Source: an uncultured Verrucomicrobiota bacterium (GTDB taxonomy: Bacteria; Verrucomicrobiota; Verrucomicrobiae; Opitutales; Opitutaceae). Taken from it: a stretch of 9,069 bases of DNA. The stretch is taken from contig CAMLNJ010000089.1 of the NCBI GenBank assembly GCA_946481225.1, forward strand, positions 1 to 9,069, written 5' to 3'. A program made the translations under genes and the position numbers. The notes beneath the pieces were generated by a model. The model saw only the letters and a list, made by a program, of their open reading frames with translations, searched no databases and was not told the origin of the DNA. Below, piece after piece: positions 1 through 6,514 of this stretch (position 1 is the stretch's first letter; every line of letters begins with the position of its first letter).

Positions 1-851
1 GCCTTCAGCGTGTTTTGCATGAGCATGCAGACGGTCATGGGGCCGACGCCGCCGGGGACGGGCGTGATCTTGGCGGCGACGGGGGAGACGCCGGCGAAGT
101 CGACGTCCCCGACGAGCTTGTATCCGGTTTTCTTGGACGCGTCGGCGACGCGGTTGATGCCGACGTCGATGACGACGGCGCCGGGCTTGACCATGTCGGC
201 CTTCACGAACTCGGCCTTGCCGATGGCGGCGATGAGGACGTCGGCGAGGCGGGTGAGGGCGGCGACGTCCTTGGTGCCGGAGTGGCAGATGGTGACGGTG
301 CCGTTGGCGCCGGCCTTTTTCTGGAGGGCGAGGAGGGCGACGGGCTTTCCGACGATGAGGGAGCGTCCGAGGACGACGACGTGCTTGCCCTTCAGGTCGG
401 TGCCGGAGCGGGCGAGCAGCTCCATGACGCCGGCGGGGGTGCAGGCGACGAAGCCGGTGTCGTCCTCCTGGGCGATCTTGCCGAGGTTGAGGGTATGGAA
501 GCCGTCGACGTCCTTGTGCGCGGCGATGCGGCGGAAGACGGCGAGCTCGTCGAGGGGCTTGGGCAGGGGGGACTGGACGAGGATGCCGTCGACGGTCGGG
601 TCGGCGTTGAGGTCGTCGATGAGTTTTTCGAGCTCGGCCTGGGAGATGGTGACGGGGGGCAGGATGACGCGGCTCTCGATGCCGATCTCGGCGGCGGTCT
701 TCTCCTTTTTCTTCACGTAGGAGACGGATGCGGGGTCTTCACCGACGCGGACGAGGGCGAGGCAGGGTTTGCGGCCGGGGAGGGCGGCGACCTGAGTCTT
801 GAGTTCGGCGATGATGGAAGCGGCGATGGCGTTGCCGTCGATGAGCTGCAT
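1..851 (-). CDS. folD: FolD, methylenetetrahydrofolate dehydrogenase/cyclohydrolase (3' end cut by window edge)
   Basis: Bifunctional cytosolic enzyme that oxidises 5,10-methylene-THF to methenyl-THF with NADP and hydrolyses this to 10-formyl-THF. The minus-strand translation begins [13 protein letters not shown] and carries the family landmarks in order: YVKKK near residues 45-49 (the substrate Tyr and catalytic Lys), QSPLP (usually QLPLP), KDVDGFH, the Rossmann-type [16 protein letters not shown], and [11 protein letters not shown] just before the edge. About 283 residues are visible, against a usual total near 285-300, so only a few codons are missing at position 1. The ATG at 849-851 is the natural family start. 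It has no Shine-Dalgarno motif; the leader is pyrimidine-rich. The gene follows a strong terminator on the same strand, so it probably has its own promoter in or just before 852-893, but I see no clear -35/-10 pair. Confidence 0.96.
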   Translation of the reverse strand, partial: MQLIDGNAIAASIIAELKTQVAALPGRKPCLALVRVGEDPASVSYVKKKEKTAAEIGIESRVILPPVTISQAELEKLIDDLNADPTVDGILVQSPLPKPLDELAVFRRIAAHKDVDGFHTLNLGKIAQEDDTGFVACTPAGVMELLARSGTDLKGKHVVVLGRSLIVGKPVALLALQKKAGANGTVTICHSGTKDVAALTRLADVLIAAIGKAEFVKADMVKPGAVVIDVGINRVADASKKTGYKLVGDVDFAGVSPVAAKITPVPGGVGPMTVCMLMQNTLK

Positions 852-893
852 GGTGTGAAACTTAGGAGGGAAAGGGGTGGGAAGGGGAAGGGG

Positions 894-925
894 AAATAAA
901 AAACCCGGCTCGGGGACGAGCCGGG
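894..925 (-). terminator. Intrinsic terminator after the SH3-like protein gene
   Basis: On the minus strand a perfect 9-bp stem (CCCGGCTCG pairing with CGAGCCGGG, plus-strand arms 904-912 and 917-925) with a 4-nt loop is followed by a T-rich run (TTTTTTATTT, plus-strand A run 894-903). It lies 42 nt past the stop of the gene at 967-1770 and upstream of folD, separating the two transcripts. Confidence 0.93.
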
Positions 926-966
926 TCGGAGGGGCGGGGGCGCCCCCGTCGTGGTCGTGCGCTGGC

Positions 967-1770
967 TTATTGGAGCTTCAACGACTCGACGTGGATGACG
1001 AGGTCGTTGCCGAGGGTCTCGGCGGTGCCGAGGATGGCGACGGGGCGTCCGACGAAGGCGTCGATCTGCTCGGTAAGGAGGAGCTTCGAGATATCGAGGT
1101 AGGCGATGCGGGTGCCGCCGTCGTCGTTGATCTGGAAGTCCCATGGACGGCGGGGGCGGAGGGGATTGCGGCTGGAGGCGACGACGCCGAAGAAGCTGCG
1201 GGCGAGGCGGGGTTCGCCGGCTTCGAGGCCCTGGCCGGGGGCGACGGGGCGGCTGGCGGGGATGTCTTGGCGAAGCGTGCCCTGGAGGTCGTCCATCAGC
1301 GGCGGGGGCGTGGCGGCGGGGGTGGCGGTCGAGGCGGCGGCGGGCGCGACCGGGGCGGCGGCGGGGATGCGGACGTAGGCGATGATGGCCTTGTTGAGGG
1401 AGAATTTATTGAACTTGCCGGCGACGTCGGAGAACTCGGCGGGGTCGGCGTCGCCCGCGAGGCCGATGACGGGGGCGTTGGCCTTGGGCTGCGAGTAGTA
1501 GGCGGCGCCGGGGCGGACCTCGAAGTTCTTCAGGGTGTCCTTGTCGGTCACGTAGACGGTGTGGGGGCCGGCGAGCTCGACGGCGGCCCAGCCGGAGGGG
1601 GCGGTGCCGGCGGCGATCTTGGTGCCGGCCTTGGCGGTGCCGAGGATGGGCGCGGAGGCGTCGGGCGAGGCGTAGGCGGGGAGCGGGGCCTCGAGGGTGG
1701 CGGCGCGCGCGGCCGGGATGACGAAGGCGGCGAGGAGGAGGGCGAGGGCTTGGAGGACGTGGCGCTTCAT
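967..1770 (-). CDS. Secreted SH3-like domain protein of unknown function
   Basis: A 267-residue protein with a clear Sec signal peptide: a basic MKR start, a hydrophobic core at about 5-20, and probable cleavage after ARA at about 23. Residues 27-75 ([17 protein letters not shown]...GWAAV) have the rhythm of a bacterial SH3-like domain, and residues 84-134 ([19 protein letters not shown]) look like a diverged second copy. A low-complexity Ala/Pro linker follows (about 136-158). The C-terminal section (about 190-267) is predicted to be beta-rich, with a [20 protein letters not shown] segment I cannot assign. The protein is probably periplasmic or cell-envelope associated. The gene starts 55 nt after rluB on the same strand with no terminator visible between them, so co-transcription is likely, and it ends before a strong terminator. 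No catalytic motif is visible. The start is supported by the signal peptide; there is no Shine-Dalgarno motif. Confidence 0.8.
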   Translation of the reverse strand: MKRHVLQALALLLAAFVIPAARAATLEAPLPAYASPDASAPILGTAKAGTKIAAGTAPSGWAAVELAGPHTVYVTDKDTLKNFEVRPGAAYYSQPKANAPVIGLAGDADPAEFSDVAGKFNKFSLNKAIIAYVRIPAAAPVAPAAASTATPAATPPPLMDDLQGTLRQDIPASRPVAPGQGLEAGEPRLARSFFGVVASSRNPLRPRRPWDFQINDDGGTRIAYLDISKLLLTEQIDAFVGRPVAILGTAETLGNDLVIHVESLKLQ

Positions 1771-1825
1771 GGCGTGGTTCGGAAAAAGATGAGGGGCGAA
1801 CGGACGGGCGGCAAAGTCGCGGGCT

Positions 1826-2662
1826 TTATTCGGAGGGTTTGGGCGCGCGGGGCGCTTTGGCGAGGCCTTTGGCGGAGGGGGTGCGGCGGGGGGCGCGTTT
1901 CACATGTTCTTGGGGAACGGCGGGCGGCTGGGCGAAAAGCGATTCGATCTCGGCGGGGGACAATTGTTTCCCGGAGCGGGCGGAAATCCCGCGGAGGGAG
2001 AAGGCGCCGATCTGGTAGCGCTTGAGGCGTTTCACGGGATAGCCGAGGCCGAGGAAGAGCTGGCGGATCTCGCGTTTCTTGCCGTGGTGCATGTGCACGT
2101 CGAGCGAGCTGGCGAGGCCGCCGGGGCCGGGGTTGATGAGGTTGGCGTATTCGACCTTCAGGCGCTCGCCGTCGGCGATGATGCCGTTGAGGAGGCGGTG
2201 GATTTTTTCGCGCGGGAAGCCCCTTTCCAGGACGACGAGGTAGCGTTTGGTGACTTCGTTGCTCGGGTGGGTGAGGCGTTGGGCGAGGTCGCCGTCGGTG
2301 GTGAGGATGACGAGGCCCTCGGAGTCCTTGTCGAGGCGGCCGGCGCAGAAGAAGCGGTGCTTGGCGAGCTTGGGCGGAAGGAGGGCGAAGACGGTCTCGG
2401 GATTGTGCGGGTCGTCGTTGGAGCAGATGAGACCGCGGGGCTTGTGCACGGCGACGGTGATCTTGGGCTGCACGGCGGCGCCGCGGACCTGGCGGCCGTC
2501 GACGACGACTTTGTCGGAGGCGGGATCGATCTTTTGGCCGAGCTCGGCGGGGCGGCCGTTTACCCAGACTTCGCTTTGCGCGATGAGCTGCTCGGCGGCC
2601 CGGCGGGAGCAGATGCCGGCGTCGGCGAGGAACTTTTGCAGGCGAACGGTGGTGTCGGGCAT
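1826..2662 (-). CDS. rluB: RsuA/RluB-family 16S/23S rRNA pseudouridine synthase
   Basis: Converts a specific uridine of ribosomal RNA to pseudouridine during ribosome assembly. The 278-residue protein has an N-terminal S4 RNA-binding domain (about 5-52, VRLQKFLADAGICSRRAAEQLI). The catalytic domain follows, with HKPRGLICSNDDPHNPETVF (73-92), the active-site signature GRLDKDSEGLVILTTDG (108-124, nucleophile Asp111), and the late family motif GKKREIRQLF (194-203). The KP-G-(I/L)-C-S/T-x-x-DP form near residue 75 resembles RluB (23S U2605 in E. coli) more than RsuA, but the exact rRNA target cannot be settled from sequence. Residues after about 250 are a basic, Ala/Pro/Lys/Arg-rich tail. The gene is divergent from the CysJ-like gene across 116 nt and probably leads a transcript with the SH3-like gene. 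The ATG at 2660-2662 precedes the S4 domain directly. Confidence 0.93.
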   Translation of the reverse strand: MPDTTVRLQKFLADAGICSRRAAEQLIAQSEVWVNGRPAELGQKIDPASDKVVVDGRQVRGAAVQPKITVAVHKPRGLICSNDDPHNPETVFALLPPKLAKHRFFCAGRLDKDSEGLVILTTDGDLAQRLTHPSNEVTKRYLVVLERGFPREKIHRLLNGIIADGERLKVEYANLINPGPGGLASSLDVHMHHGKKREIRQLFLGLGYPVKRLKRYQIGAFSLRGISARSGKQLSPAEIESLFAQPPAVPQEHVKRAPRRTPSAKGLAKAPRAPKPSE

Positions 2663-2778
2663 GGGCGGAGGAGTTGGCGCGATGCGGGGCGTTGACGCAA
2701 GCGCGGCGAGGGGCGGGGGAGAGAGGGGAAAAGTAAGGGCTTGCGCGGGCCGGGCGCGGGCGCGACTTATTGACCTTT

Positions 2779-3948
2779 ATGTCCGCTCCCGTCGCCTCCT
2801 CCCAATACTCGAAGGAGAACCCGTTCCCGGCCCGCATCACCGAGAATCGCCTCCTCAACAAGCCCGGCTCCGCCAAGGAAACCCGCCACTTTGTCGTGTC
2901 GCTGAAGGGCAGCGACCTTTCCTACAAGGCCGGCGATTCGCTGGGCGTGTTCCCGACCAACCGTGCTTCCGAAGTCGGCGAGATCATCGACCGTCTTCAC
3001 GCGACCGGCGACGAGCTCGTCTCGCCCGCGATGCTGAAGCTGCCCGCGCCGATCACCCTGCGCGACGCCCTCAGCCATCGCCTCGCCCTCGGCGGTCCGA
3101 CCGCGAAGATCGTCGCCACGCTTTTCAACAAGGCCACCGACGTCGGCGAGAAGGCCAGGCTCGAGTCCCTCCTCAAGCCCGAGAACAAGGAGCAGCTCGC
3201 CGGTTTCCTCGACGAGCGCGAATACGTCGACCTGCTCGCCGAGTTTCCTTCCGCCCGCCTCACCCCGCAGGAGTTCGTCGATCACCAGCGCAAGCTGATG
3301 CCGCGTCTCTACTCGATCGCGTCCTCCTCGAAACCCTACCCGAACGAGATCCACCTCACGGTCGCGGTCGTGCGTTACACCACCAACCACCGCGAGCGCC
3401 ATGGCGTGTGCTCCACTTTTTTGGCGGACCGCGCTGTCGTGGGCGAGACGCCGACGCCCGTCTTTGTTTCCAACTCGCACTTCGGCCCGCCCGAGAATGG
3501 CGCCGTCGACTGCATCATGGTCGGCCCCGGCACCGGCATCGCGCCCTTCCGCGCCTTTGTGCAGGATCGCGTGGCCTCCGGCGCCACCGGTCGCAACTGG
3601 CTCTTCTTCGGCGACCAAAAGCACGCCACCGATTTCCTCTACCAGGAGGAATGGGAGAAGTATCTCGCCGACGGCAAACTCACCCGCCTCGACCTCGCCT
3701 GGTCCCGCGACCAAGGCGTGAAGGTCTACGTGCAGGACAAGATGCGCGCCAATGCCGCCGAGCTCTGGTCCTGGATCAAGGGCGGCGCATCCTTCTTCGT
3801 GTGCGGCGACGCCAAGCGCATGGCCAAGGACGTGGACCAAGCCCTCCACGACATCATCGCCGAACAGGGCGGCATGCCGATCGAGCAGGCGCAGGAATAC
3901 GTGAAGCAGATGAAGAAAGATAAGCGCTACCAGCGCGACGTGTATTGA
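2779..3948 (+). CDS. CysJ-like sulfite reductase flavoprotein subunit without FMN domain
   Basis: A 389-residue FAD/NADPH diflavin-type reductase matching the C-terminal two thirds of the CysJ/cytochrome P450 reductase family. Visible motifs: FAD-binding RLYSIASS (176-183) and GVCSTFLAD (209-217); NADPH-binding GPGTGIAPFRAFVQ (249-262), FFGDQ (276-280) and KVYVQDKM (315-322); FFVCGDAKRMAKDV (339-352); and the typical terminal KRYQRDVY with an aromatic last residue. The helical connecting domain is present (about 60-165). The flavodoxin-like FMN domain of E. coli CysJ (about 200 residues) is absent, and the ORF start excludes it. The likely role is moving electrons from NADPH to a sulfite reductase haemoprotein or another acceptor encoded elsewhere. 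An upstream in-frame TTG at 2770 would add MTF; I chose the ATG at 2779. fabG follows 46 nt downstream without a terminator, so read-through is possible. Confidence 0.9.
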   Translation: MSAPVASSQYSKENPFPARITENRLLNKPGSAKETRHFVVSLKGSDLSYKAGDSLGVFPTNRASEVGEIIDRLHATGDELVSPAMLKLPAPITLRDALSHRLALGGPTAKIVATLFNKATDVGEKARLESLLKPENKEQLAGFLDEREYVDLLAEFPSARLTPQEFVDHQRKLMPRLYSIASSSKPYPNEIHLTVAVVRYTTNHRERHGVCSTFLADRAVVGETPTPVFVSNSHFGPPENGAVDCIMVGPGTGIAPFRAFVQDRVASGATGRNWLFFGDQKHATDFLYQEEWEKYLADGKLTRLDLAWSRDQGVKVYVQDKMRANAAELWSWIKGGASFFVCGDAKRMAKDVDQALHDIIAEQGGMPIEQAQEYVKQMKKDKRYQRDVY

Positions 3949-3994
3949 TCCGCCTCCGCCTCTCCGCTCCTCGCCCCCTGCTCCTCGCTCAATC

Positions 3995-4735
3995 ATGACC
4001 TTTACCAACAGAACCGCCCTAGTCACCGGCGCCGGCCGCGGCATCGGCAAAGCCATCGCCGAGACGCTCGCCGCCAAGGGTGTCACTGTCATCTGCGTCT
4101 CCAAGTCCGCCGCTTCCTGTGGCGCCGTCGCCGACGCCATCGTCGCCGCGGGCGGCAAGGCCAAGGCCCTCGCGGTCGACGTCGCCGACGGCGCGGCCGT
4201 CACCGCCGCCTCCGAGGCCCTCCTCAAGGAATTCGGCAAGATCGACATCCTCGTGAACAACGCCGGCATCACCCGCGACGGACTCCTCGCCCGCATGAGC
4301 GACGCCGACTGGAACGACGTTCTCCAGACCAACCTCACGAGCTGCTTCTATTGGACCAAGGCCATCGGCTGGCCCATGTGCCGCGCCCGCTTCGGGCGAA
4401 TCGTCAACATCTCCTCCGTCACCGGTATCATGGGCAACGCCGGCCAGGCCAACTACGCCGCCGCCAAGGCCGGCATGATCGGCTTCACCAAGGCCACCGC
4501 CAAGGAATTCGCCAAACGCGGCGTGACCGTGAACGTCGTCGCCCCCGGGTTCATCAAGACGGACATGACCGCCGAGCTGTCCGAGGAGGTTCAGAAAGGC
4601 GCCACCGCGCTTATTCCGATGCAACGGTTTGGCGAAGCCGCCGAGATCGCGCACGCGGTCGCTTTTCTTGCGTCGGACGAGGCCAGCTATGTCACCGGGC
4701 AGGTTTTTGCCGTTGACGGTGGCATGGCGATGTGA
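3995..4735 (+). CDS. fabG: FabG, 3-oxoacyl-[acyl-carrier-protein] reductase
   Basis: NADPH-dependent reduction of 3-oxoacyl-ACP to 3-hydroxyacyl-ACP in type II fatty acid synthesis. The 246-residue classical short-chain dehydrogenase has the cofactor motif TGAGRGIG (11-18), the acidic DV pair (62-63), NNAG (88-91), the catalytic residues Asn113, Ser141, Tyr154 and Lys158 (NISSVTGIMGNAGQANYAAAKAG region), a PGFIKTDM segment after the active site, and the YVTGQVFAVDGGMAM ending typical of FabG. Length matches the family (about 245). acpP starts 30 nt downstream on the same strand, the classic fabG-acpP order, which supports FabG over other SDR enzymes. The start ATG at 3995 follows a C/T-rich leader with no Shine-Dalgarno motif. 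Confidence 0.95.
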   Translation: MTFTNRTALVTGAGRGIGKAIAETLAAKGVTVICVSKSAASCGAVADAIVAAGGKAKALAVDVADGAAVTAASEALLKEFGKIDILVNNAGITRDGLLARMSDADWNDVLQTNLTSCFYWTKAIGWPMCRARFGRIVNISSVTGIMGNAGQANYAAAKAGMIGFTKATAKEFAKRGVTVNVVAPGFIKTDMTAELSEEVQKGATALIPMQRFGEAAEIAHAVAFLASDEASYVTGQVFAVDGGMAM

Positions 4736-4765
4736 GCCCTTCTTTTATCTAATTTTTCCATCAAC

Positions 4766-5029
4766 ATGGCTGACCAAAAAACCATCGAACAGCGCGTCAA
4801 AGAGATCATCGTGAATCAGCTCAACGTGAACGAAGAGCAGATCACGCCCACCGCGTCCTTCTTGGACGACCTTGGCGCCGACTCCCTCGACACCGTCGAG
4901 CTGATCATGGCTTTCGAGGAAGAGTTCAAGGACGAGATCAAGGGCGAGATCCCCGAGGCCGACGCCGAGAAGCTCAAGACGGTCGGCCAGGTCGTCGACT
5001 ACATCAAGGGCAAGTCCGGCGCCGCCTGA
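4766..5029 (+). CDS. acpP: AcpP, acyl carrier protein
   Basis: Small acidic carrier that holds growing acyl chains on a 4'-phosphopantetheine arm. The 87-residue sequence has the invariant attachment motif [19 protein letters not shown], with Ser40 as the modified residue, preceded by SFLDDLG and followed by the [19 protein letters not shown] helix region. The protein is slightly longer than E. coli AcpP (78), with a short Lys/Ala-rich tail. It lies 30 nt after fabG and 38 nt before a strong terminator. fabF, commonly the next gene, is absent here. The leader is AT-rich (TTTTATCTAATTTTT), unusual in this GC-rich window. It may help initiation without a Shine-Dalgarno motif or contain a promoter that boosts acpP over fabG; neither is proven. 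Confidence 0.97.
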   Translation: MADQKTIEQRVKEIIVNQLNVNEEQITPTASFLDDLGADSLDTVELIMAFEEEFKDEIKGEIPEADAEKLKTVGQVVDYIKGKSGAA

Positions 5030-5067
5030 GGCTCCGCTCTTTTTCCCGGCTACGTTCGCAAATTTTC

Positions 5068-5098
5068 GCGCCCGCTCCTCCATGGAGCGGGCGCTTTT
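5068..5098 (+). terminator. Intrinsic terminator of the fabG-acpP transcript
   Basis: A perfect 11-bp stem (GCGCCCGCTCC at 5068-5078 with GGAGCGGGCGC at 5084-5094), a 5-nt TCCAT loop, and a TTTT run at 5095-5098. It is positioned 38 nt after the acpP stop. Confidence 0.94.
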
Positions 5099-5583
5099 GT
5101 TGGTATGACGACGGGCGGGCCATGGCCGCGAAGTCCGATTTGGTCAAAGCCCGGCAGCGTAGAGTCGGCGGTCGTGCGGCGAAGATTGGATAGCCTTATC
5201 TCAGGAGGTCTGCGCGTGGACGCGGCGCGAGCCGCGTCTGGGGGCGCCGCGAGGCGTGCCGATCCGCGTGCAGTTTCGAGGCCTGTAGGCTGACAAGACC
5301 GGTCGCGTAGCGAGCCGGAACAGTCAGCGAGGGCGTAGTAGCGATGGAGGCCGGGAAAGCCGGTTGGAGCTGAGGTCCGAACGGTGCGTCCAAGCGGACA
5401 CGAGCGAGCGGCGGGTGAGGAAACCGAACGTTGCCGTGACGACGAGAGGACAGCCCGAACTCAGCGGACGCGGGGTCATCCCTGCAGGAGGCGAACGGTG
5501 AAGCCGCGTCGCCCTCGCCGGGGAGCGTTTGGTCGGAACGCGCGAGCGAGCGGCGGGAAGGCCCGGTCCAGAACGACAGATTT

Positions 5584-5811
5584 ATGGAGCGGCTGGCGGA
5601 TCCCGCCAACCTGAACGCCGCGTGGAAACGCGTGCGGAAAAACGGCGGCGCCCCGGGCGTCGACGGCATAGCCGTCGCGGCCTGGCCCCAAGTCTTGCAG
5701 CTCACCATCGACCCGACCTTCCACGCGCACAGCCACGGCTTTCGCCCCGGGCCGAAGCACGCGCACTAGGCCGTGGCCTCCGCGCAGGCGCATGTCCGCG
5801 AGGGTTGCGGA
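5584..5811 (+). pseudogene. Group II intron reverse transcriptase/maturase (LtrA-like) fragment
   Basis: The translation starts MERLADPANLNAAWKRVRKN and continues GGAPGVDGIAV, the N-terminal RT0 region of group II intron proteins (usual form NLxxAWKRVxxNkGAPGVDGM). It then jumps within a few residues to QVLQLTIDPTFHAHSHGFRPG, which matches the QVLTPIFDPxFSxxSxGFRPGRSAH block that normally lies some 60-80 residues further on. An internal in-frame deletion at about 5680-5695 is therefore clear. A TAG stop at 5767-5769 interrupts the protein, yet the same frame continues with family-like sequence AVASAQAHVREGCG to about 5811 before homology ends. The YADD catalytic block, maturase domain and endonuclease domain are all missing. 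The gene is non-functional. Confidence 0.88.
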
Positions 5812-5836
5812 CCGGGTGGTGGGCGCCGGATGCCAG

Positions 5837-5864
5837 TAGCCGGATGCGGACTCGCATGTCCGGG
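5837..5864 (+). ncRNA. Degenerate group II intron domain V hairpin
   Basis: The sequence AGCCGGATGCG, loop GACT, CGCATGTCCGG matches the catalytic domain V plan: an AGC triad (5838-5840), an upper stem ATGCG/CGCAT, a two-base GT bulge (5858-5859) and a lower stem CCGG. Two departures suggest decay. The tetraloop is GACU instead of GNRA, and the bases that should pair with GAGC (normally GGTTC) have become a run of G (5862-5868). Confidence 0.75.
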
Positions 5865-5935
5865 GGGGCACAGGGACAGCCCGCGAGGGCCTATCCACGT
5901 GAGTTTCCGTGATCCGCCTCTTTTCGTCCCCGCGC

Positions 5936-6340
5936 TCAAGTCCCGGCGCCAATGTTCGTAATACGAACATTGCGCTGGGTCGCCGGGTCCGCGGCGCGGG
6001 CGGAGCGGGCGAGTAGAATCAGCGTCTGGAGCGCGCGCTCCGCGTCGGGCATGGCGGAGCCTTTGTCGAAGAACTCCCCGATGCGCGCGCGATGAACCCC
6101 GAGTTCGCGGGCGAGCGTGGCGCGTGCGCCGCGCCGGCCGAGCTGAGGTTTTGTCATCGCGACCACGGCGTTCCAAAGCGGCGTCTCCGACCCCGGCCGC
6201 AACGTCACCCCGCGCTTGGCCCGCTGCCGTTTCGCGTCGGCGCGCTTCTTGGCCTCGCGGACCAGTTCCCTCGACAGCTCCTCCAACGCATCAGCGAACG
6301 CGAACAGGGGGGCGAGTTGTGGATGAACCGGTTGGGACAT
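5936..6340 (-). CDS. Small helix-turn-helix protein framed by hairpin repeats
   Basis: A 134-residue basic protein with no family name I can give. Residues 8-44 form a charged, probably alpha-helical stretch ending in a Lys/Arg cluster (REAKKRADAKRQRAKRG). Residues 68-105 look like an XRE/Cro-type helix-turn-helix: TLARELGV (75-82), turn, HRARIGEFF (83-91), then an AMPDAERALQTLILL helix. The ATG at 6338-6340 touches the base of hairpin P2 (6341-6369). An upstream in-frame ATG lies inside P2 and would add MFVIRTLR. The last residues (about 124-130, NVRITNI) are encoded by hairpin P1, and the TGA at 5936-5938 lies just beyond it. The product is likely a DNA-binding protein, possibly recognising the palindromes and regulating itself; this is inference from context. 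No Shine-Dalgarno motif is present. Coding potential rests on the HTH pattern, so a non-expressed relic cannot be excluded. Confidence 0.68.
   Translation of the reverse strand: MSQPVHPQLAPLFAFADALEELSRELVREAKKRADAKRQRAKRGVTLRPGSETPLWNAVVAMTKPQLGRRGARATLARELGVHRARIGEFFDKGSAMPDAERALQTLILLARSARAADPATQRNVRITNIGAGT
5942..5979. repeat. Palindromic hairpin repeat, copy P1
   Basis: Core arms AATGTTCGTA (5951-5960) and TACGAACATT (5962-5971) flank one central A. Pairing continues outward through C5950-G5972, skips a bulged C5949, then runs G5948-C5973, C5947-G5974, G5946-C5975, a G-T wobble 5945/5976, and CCC 5942-5944 with GGG 5977-5979. That makes about 18 pairs in all. It lies inside the 3' end of the HTH gene and 43 nt after the intron remnant. 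Confidence 0.93.
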
Positions 6341-6369
6341 GCGCAATGTTCGTATTACGAACATTGCGC
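6341..6369. repeat. Palindromic hairpin repeat, copy P2
   Basis: The same core (arms 6345-6354 and 6356-6365, central T) extended by a perfect GCGC/GCGC clamp gives a 29-nt palindrome with 14-bp arms, plus a possible T-G wobble at 6340/6370. The start codon of the HTH gene (minus strand) abuts it directly. Confidence 0.95.
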
Positions 6370-6405
6370 GACGGGAAGCGCAGATACCCGGACGCCCCGA
6401 TTTCA

Positions 6406-6419
6406 CTCGTGTTCACGAG
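6406..6419. repeat. Short inverted repeat between P2 and P3
   Basis: CTCGTG (6406-6411), TT, CACGAG (6414-6419) is a perfect 14-nt palindrome. CAC and GTG at 6404-6406 and 6420-6422 allow further pairing with one bulge. It shares the TCGT...ACGA outline with the core of the main hairpin family but differs in its spacer. It lies 66-79 nt upstream of the HTH start codon, where an operator could be, but no function is shown. Confidence 0.5.
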
Positions 6420-6444
6420 GTGTTGTTGCGAACGCCCCGTCCTG

Positions 6445-6465
6445 AATGTTTGTAATACGAACATT
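6445..6465. repeat. Palindromic repeat, degenerate copy P3
   Basis: Core arms AATGTTTGTA (6445-6454) and TACGAACATT (6456-6465) with a central A. One base differs from the other copies (T instead of C at 6451), giving a T-G wobble. The flanks do not pair, so this copy is core-only. It lies 50 nt downstream of the VTT gene stop. Confidence 0.9.
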
Positions 6466-6514
6466 GAATGTCGCGTAAGCCGGCCATTGGGATGGTGGCG
6501 GGCGGACCGCGGGA

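Larger units (their letters stand above)
5174..5898 (+). mobile_element. Degenerate, internally deleted group II intron
   Basis: Retroelement remnant on the plus strand. The proposed 5' end GTGCGGCG fits the GUGYG consensus, and the proposed 3' end ...GGGCCTATCCAC closes a domain VI-like hairpin with a bulged A at about 5893 and an AY terminus. Between them lie structured RNA (for example a perfect 8-bp stem with a GCGA tetraloop at 5219-5238), a reverse-transcriptase fragment (5584-5811) and a domain V-like hairpin (5837-5864). At about 725 nt it is far below the roughly 2-2.5 kb of intact ORF-bearing introns, so most of the RT and all of the maturase region have been lost. It sits about 75 nt past the acpP terminator. 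Boundaries are inferred from end consensus only; with no intact homologue to align they may be wrong by some bases. Self-splicing is doubtful given the domain V changes. Confidence 0.8.

Noticed and set aside
15..899. Long plus-strand open frame rich in Gly, Asp, Glu and Val opposite folD
   Set aside because: It is the antisense shadow of folD. High GC removes stops, composition is low-complexity, and no motif is present, while the minus strand shows all FolD signatures.
877..2695. Plus-strand open frames at 877-2025 and 1904-2695, and minus-strand 1767-2876
   Set aside because: These are Gly- or Arg/Pro-rich shadows overlapping the SH3-like and RluB genes in other frames.
2692..2740. A sigma-70-like promoter using TTGACG at 2692-2697 before the CysJ-like gene
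   Set aside because: No -10-like hexamer lies 16-18 nt downstream. The first AT-rich stretch (about 2729-2735) is too far away.
2767..4654. Minus-strand open frames opposite the CysJ-like gene and fabG
   Set aside because: They overlap genes with full catalytic motifs on the plus strand and lack any recognisable motif.
5105..5961. A 43-codon reading frame created by joining the proposed intron exons (5105-5173 with 5899 onward)
   Set aside because: The frame is open and ends inside P1, but open frames of this length are expected by chance at this GC content, and the peptide matches nothing I know.
5942..5979. P1 as an intrinsic terminator of the HTH gene
   Set aside because: The hairpin lies before the stop codon, and the minus strand after it has no T run.
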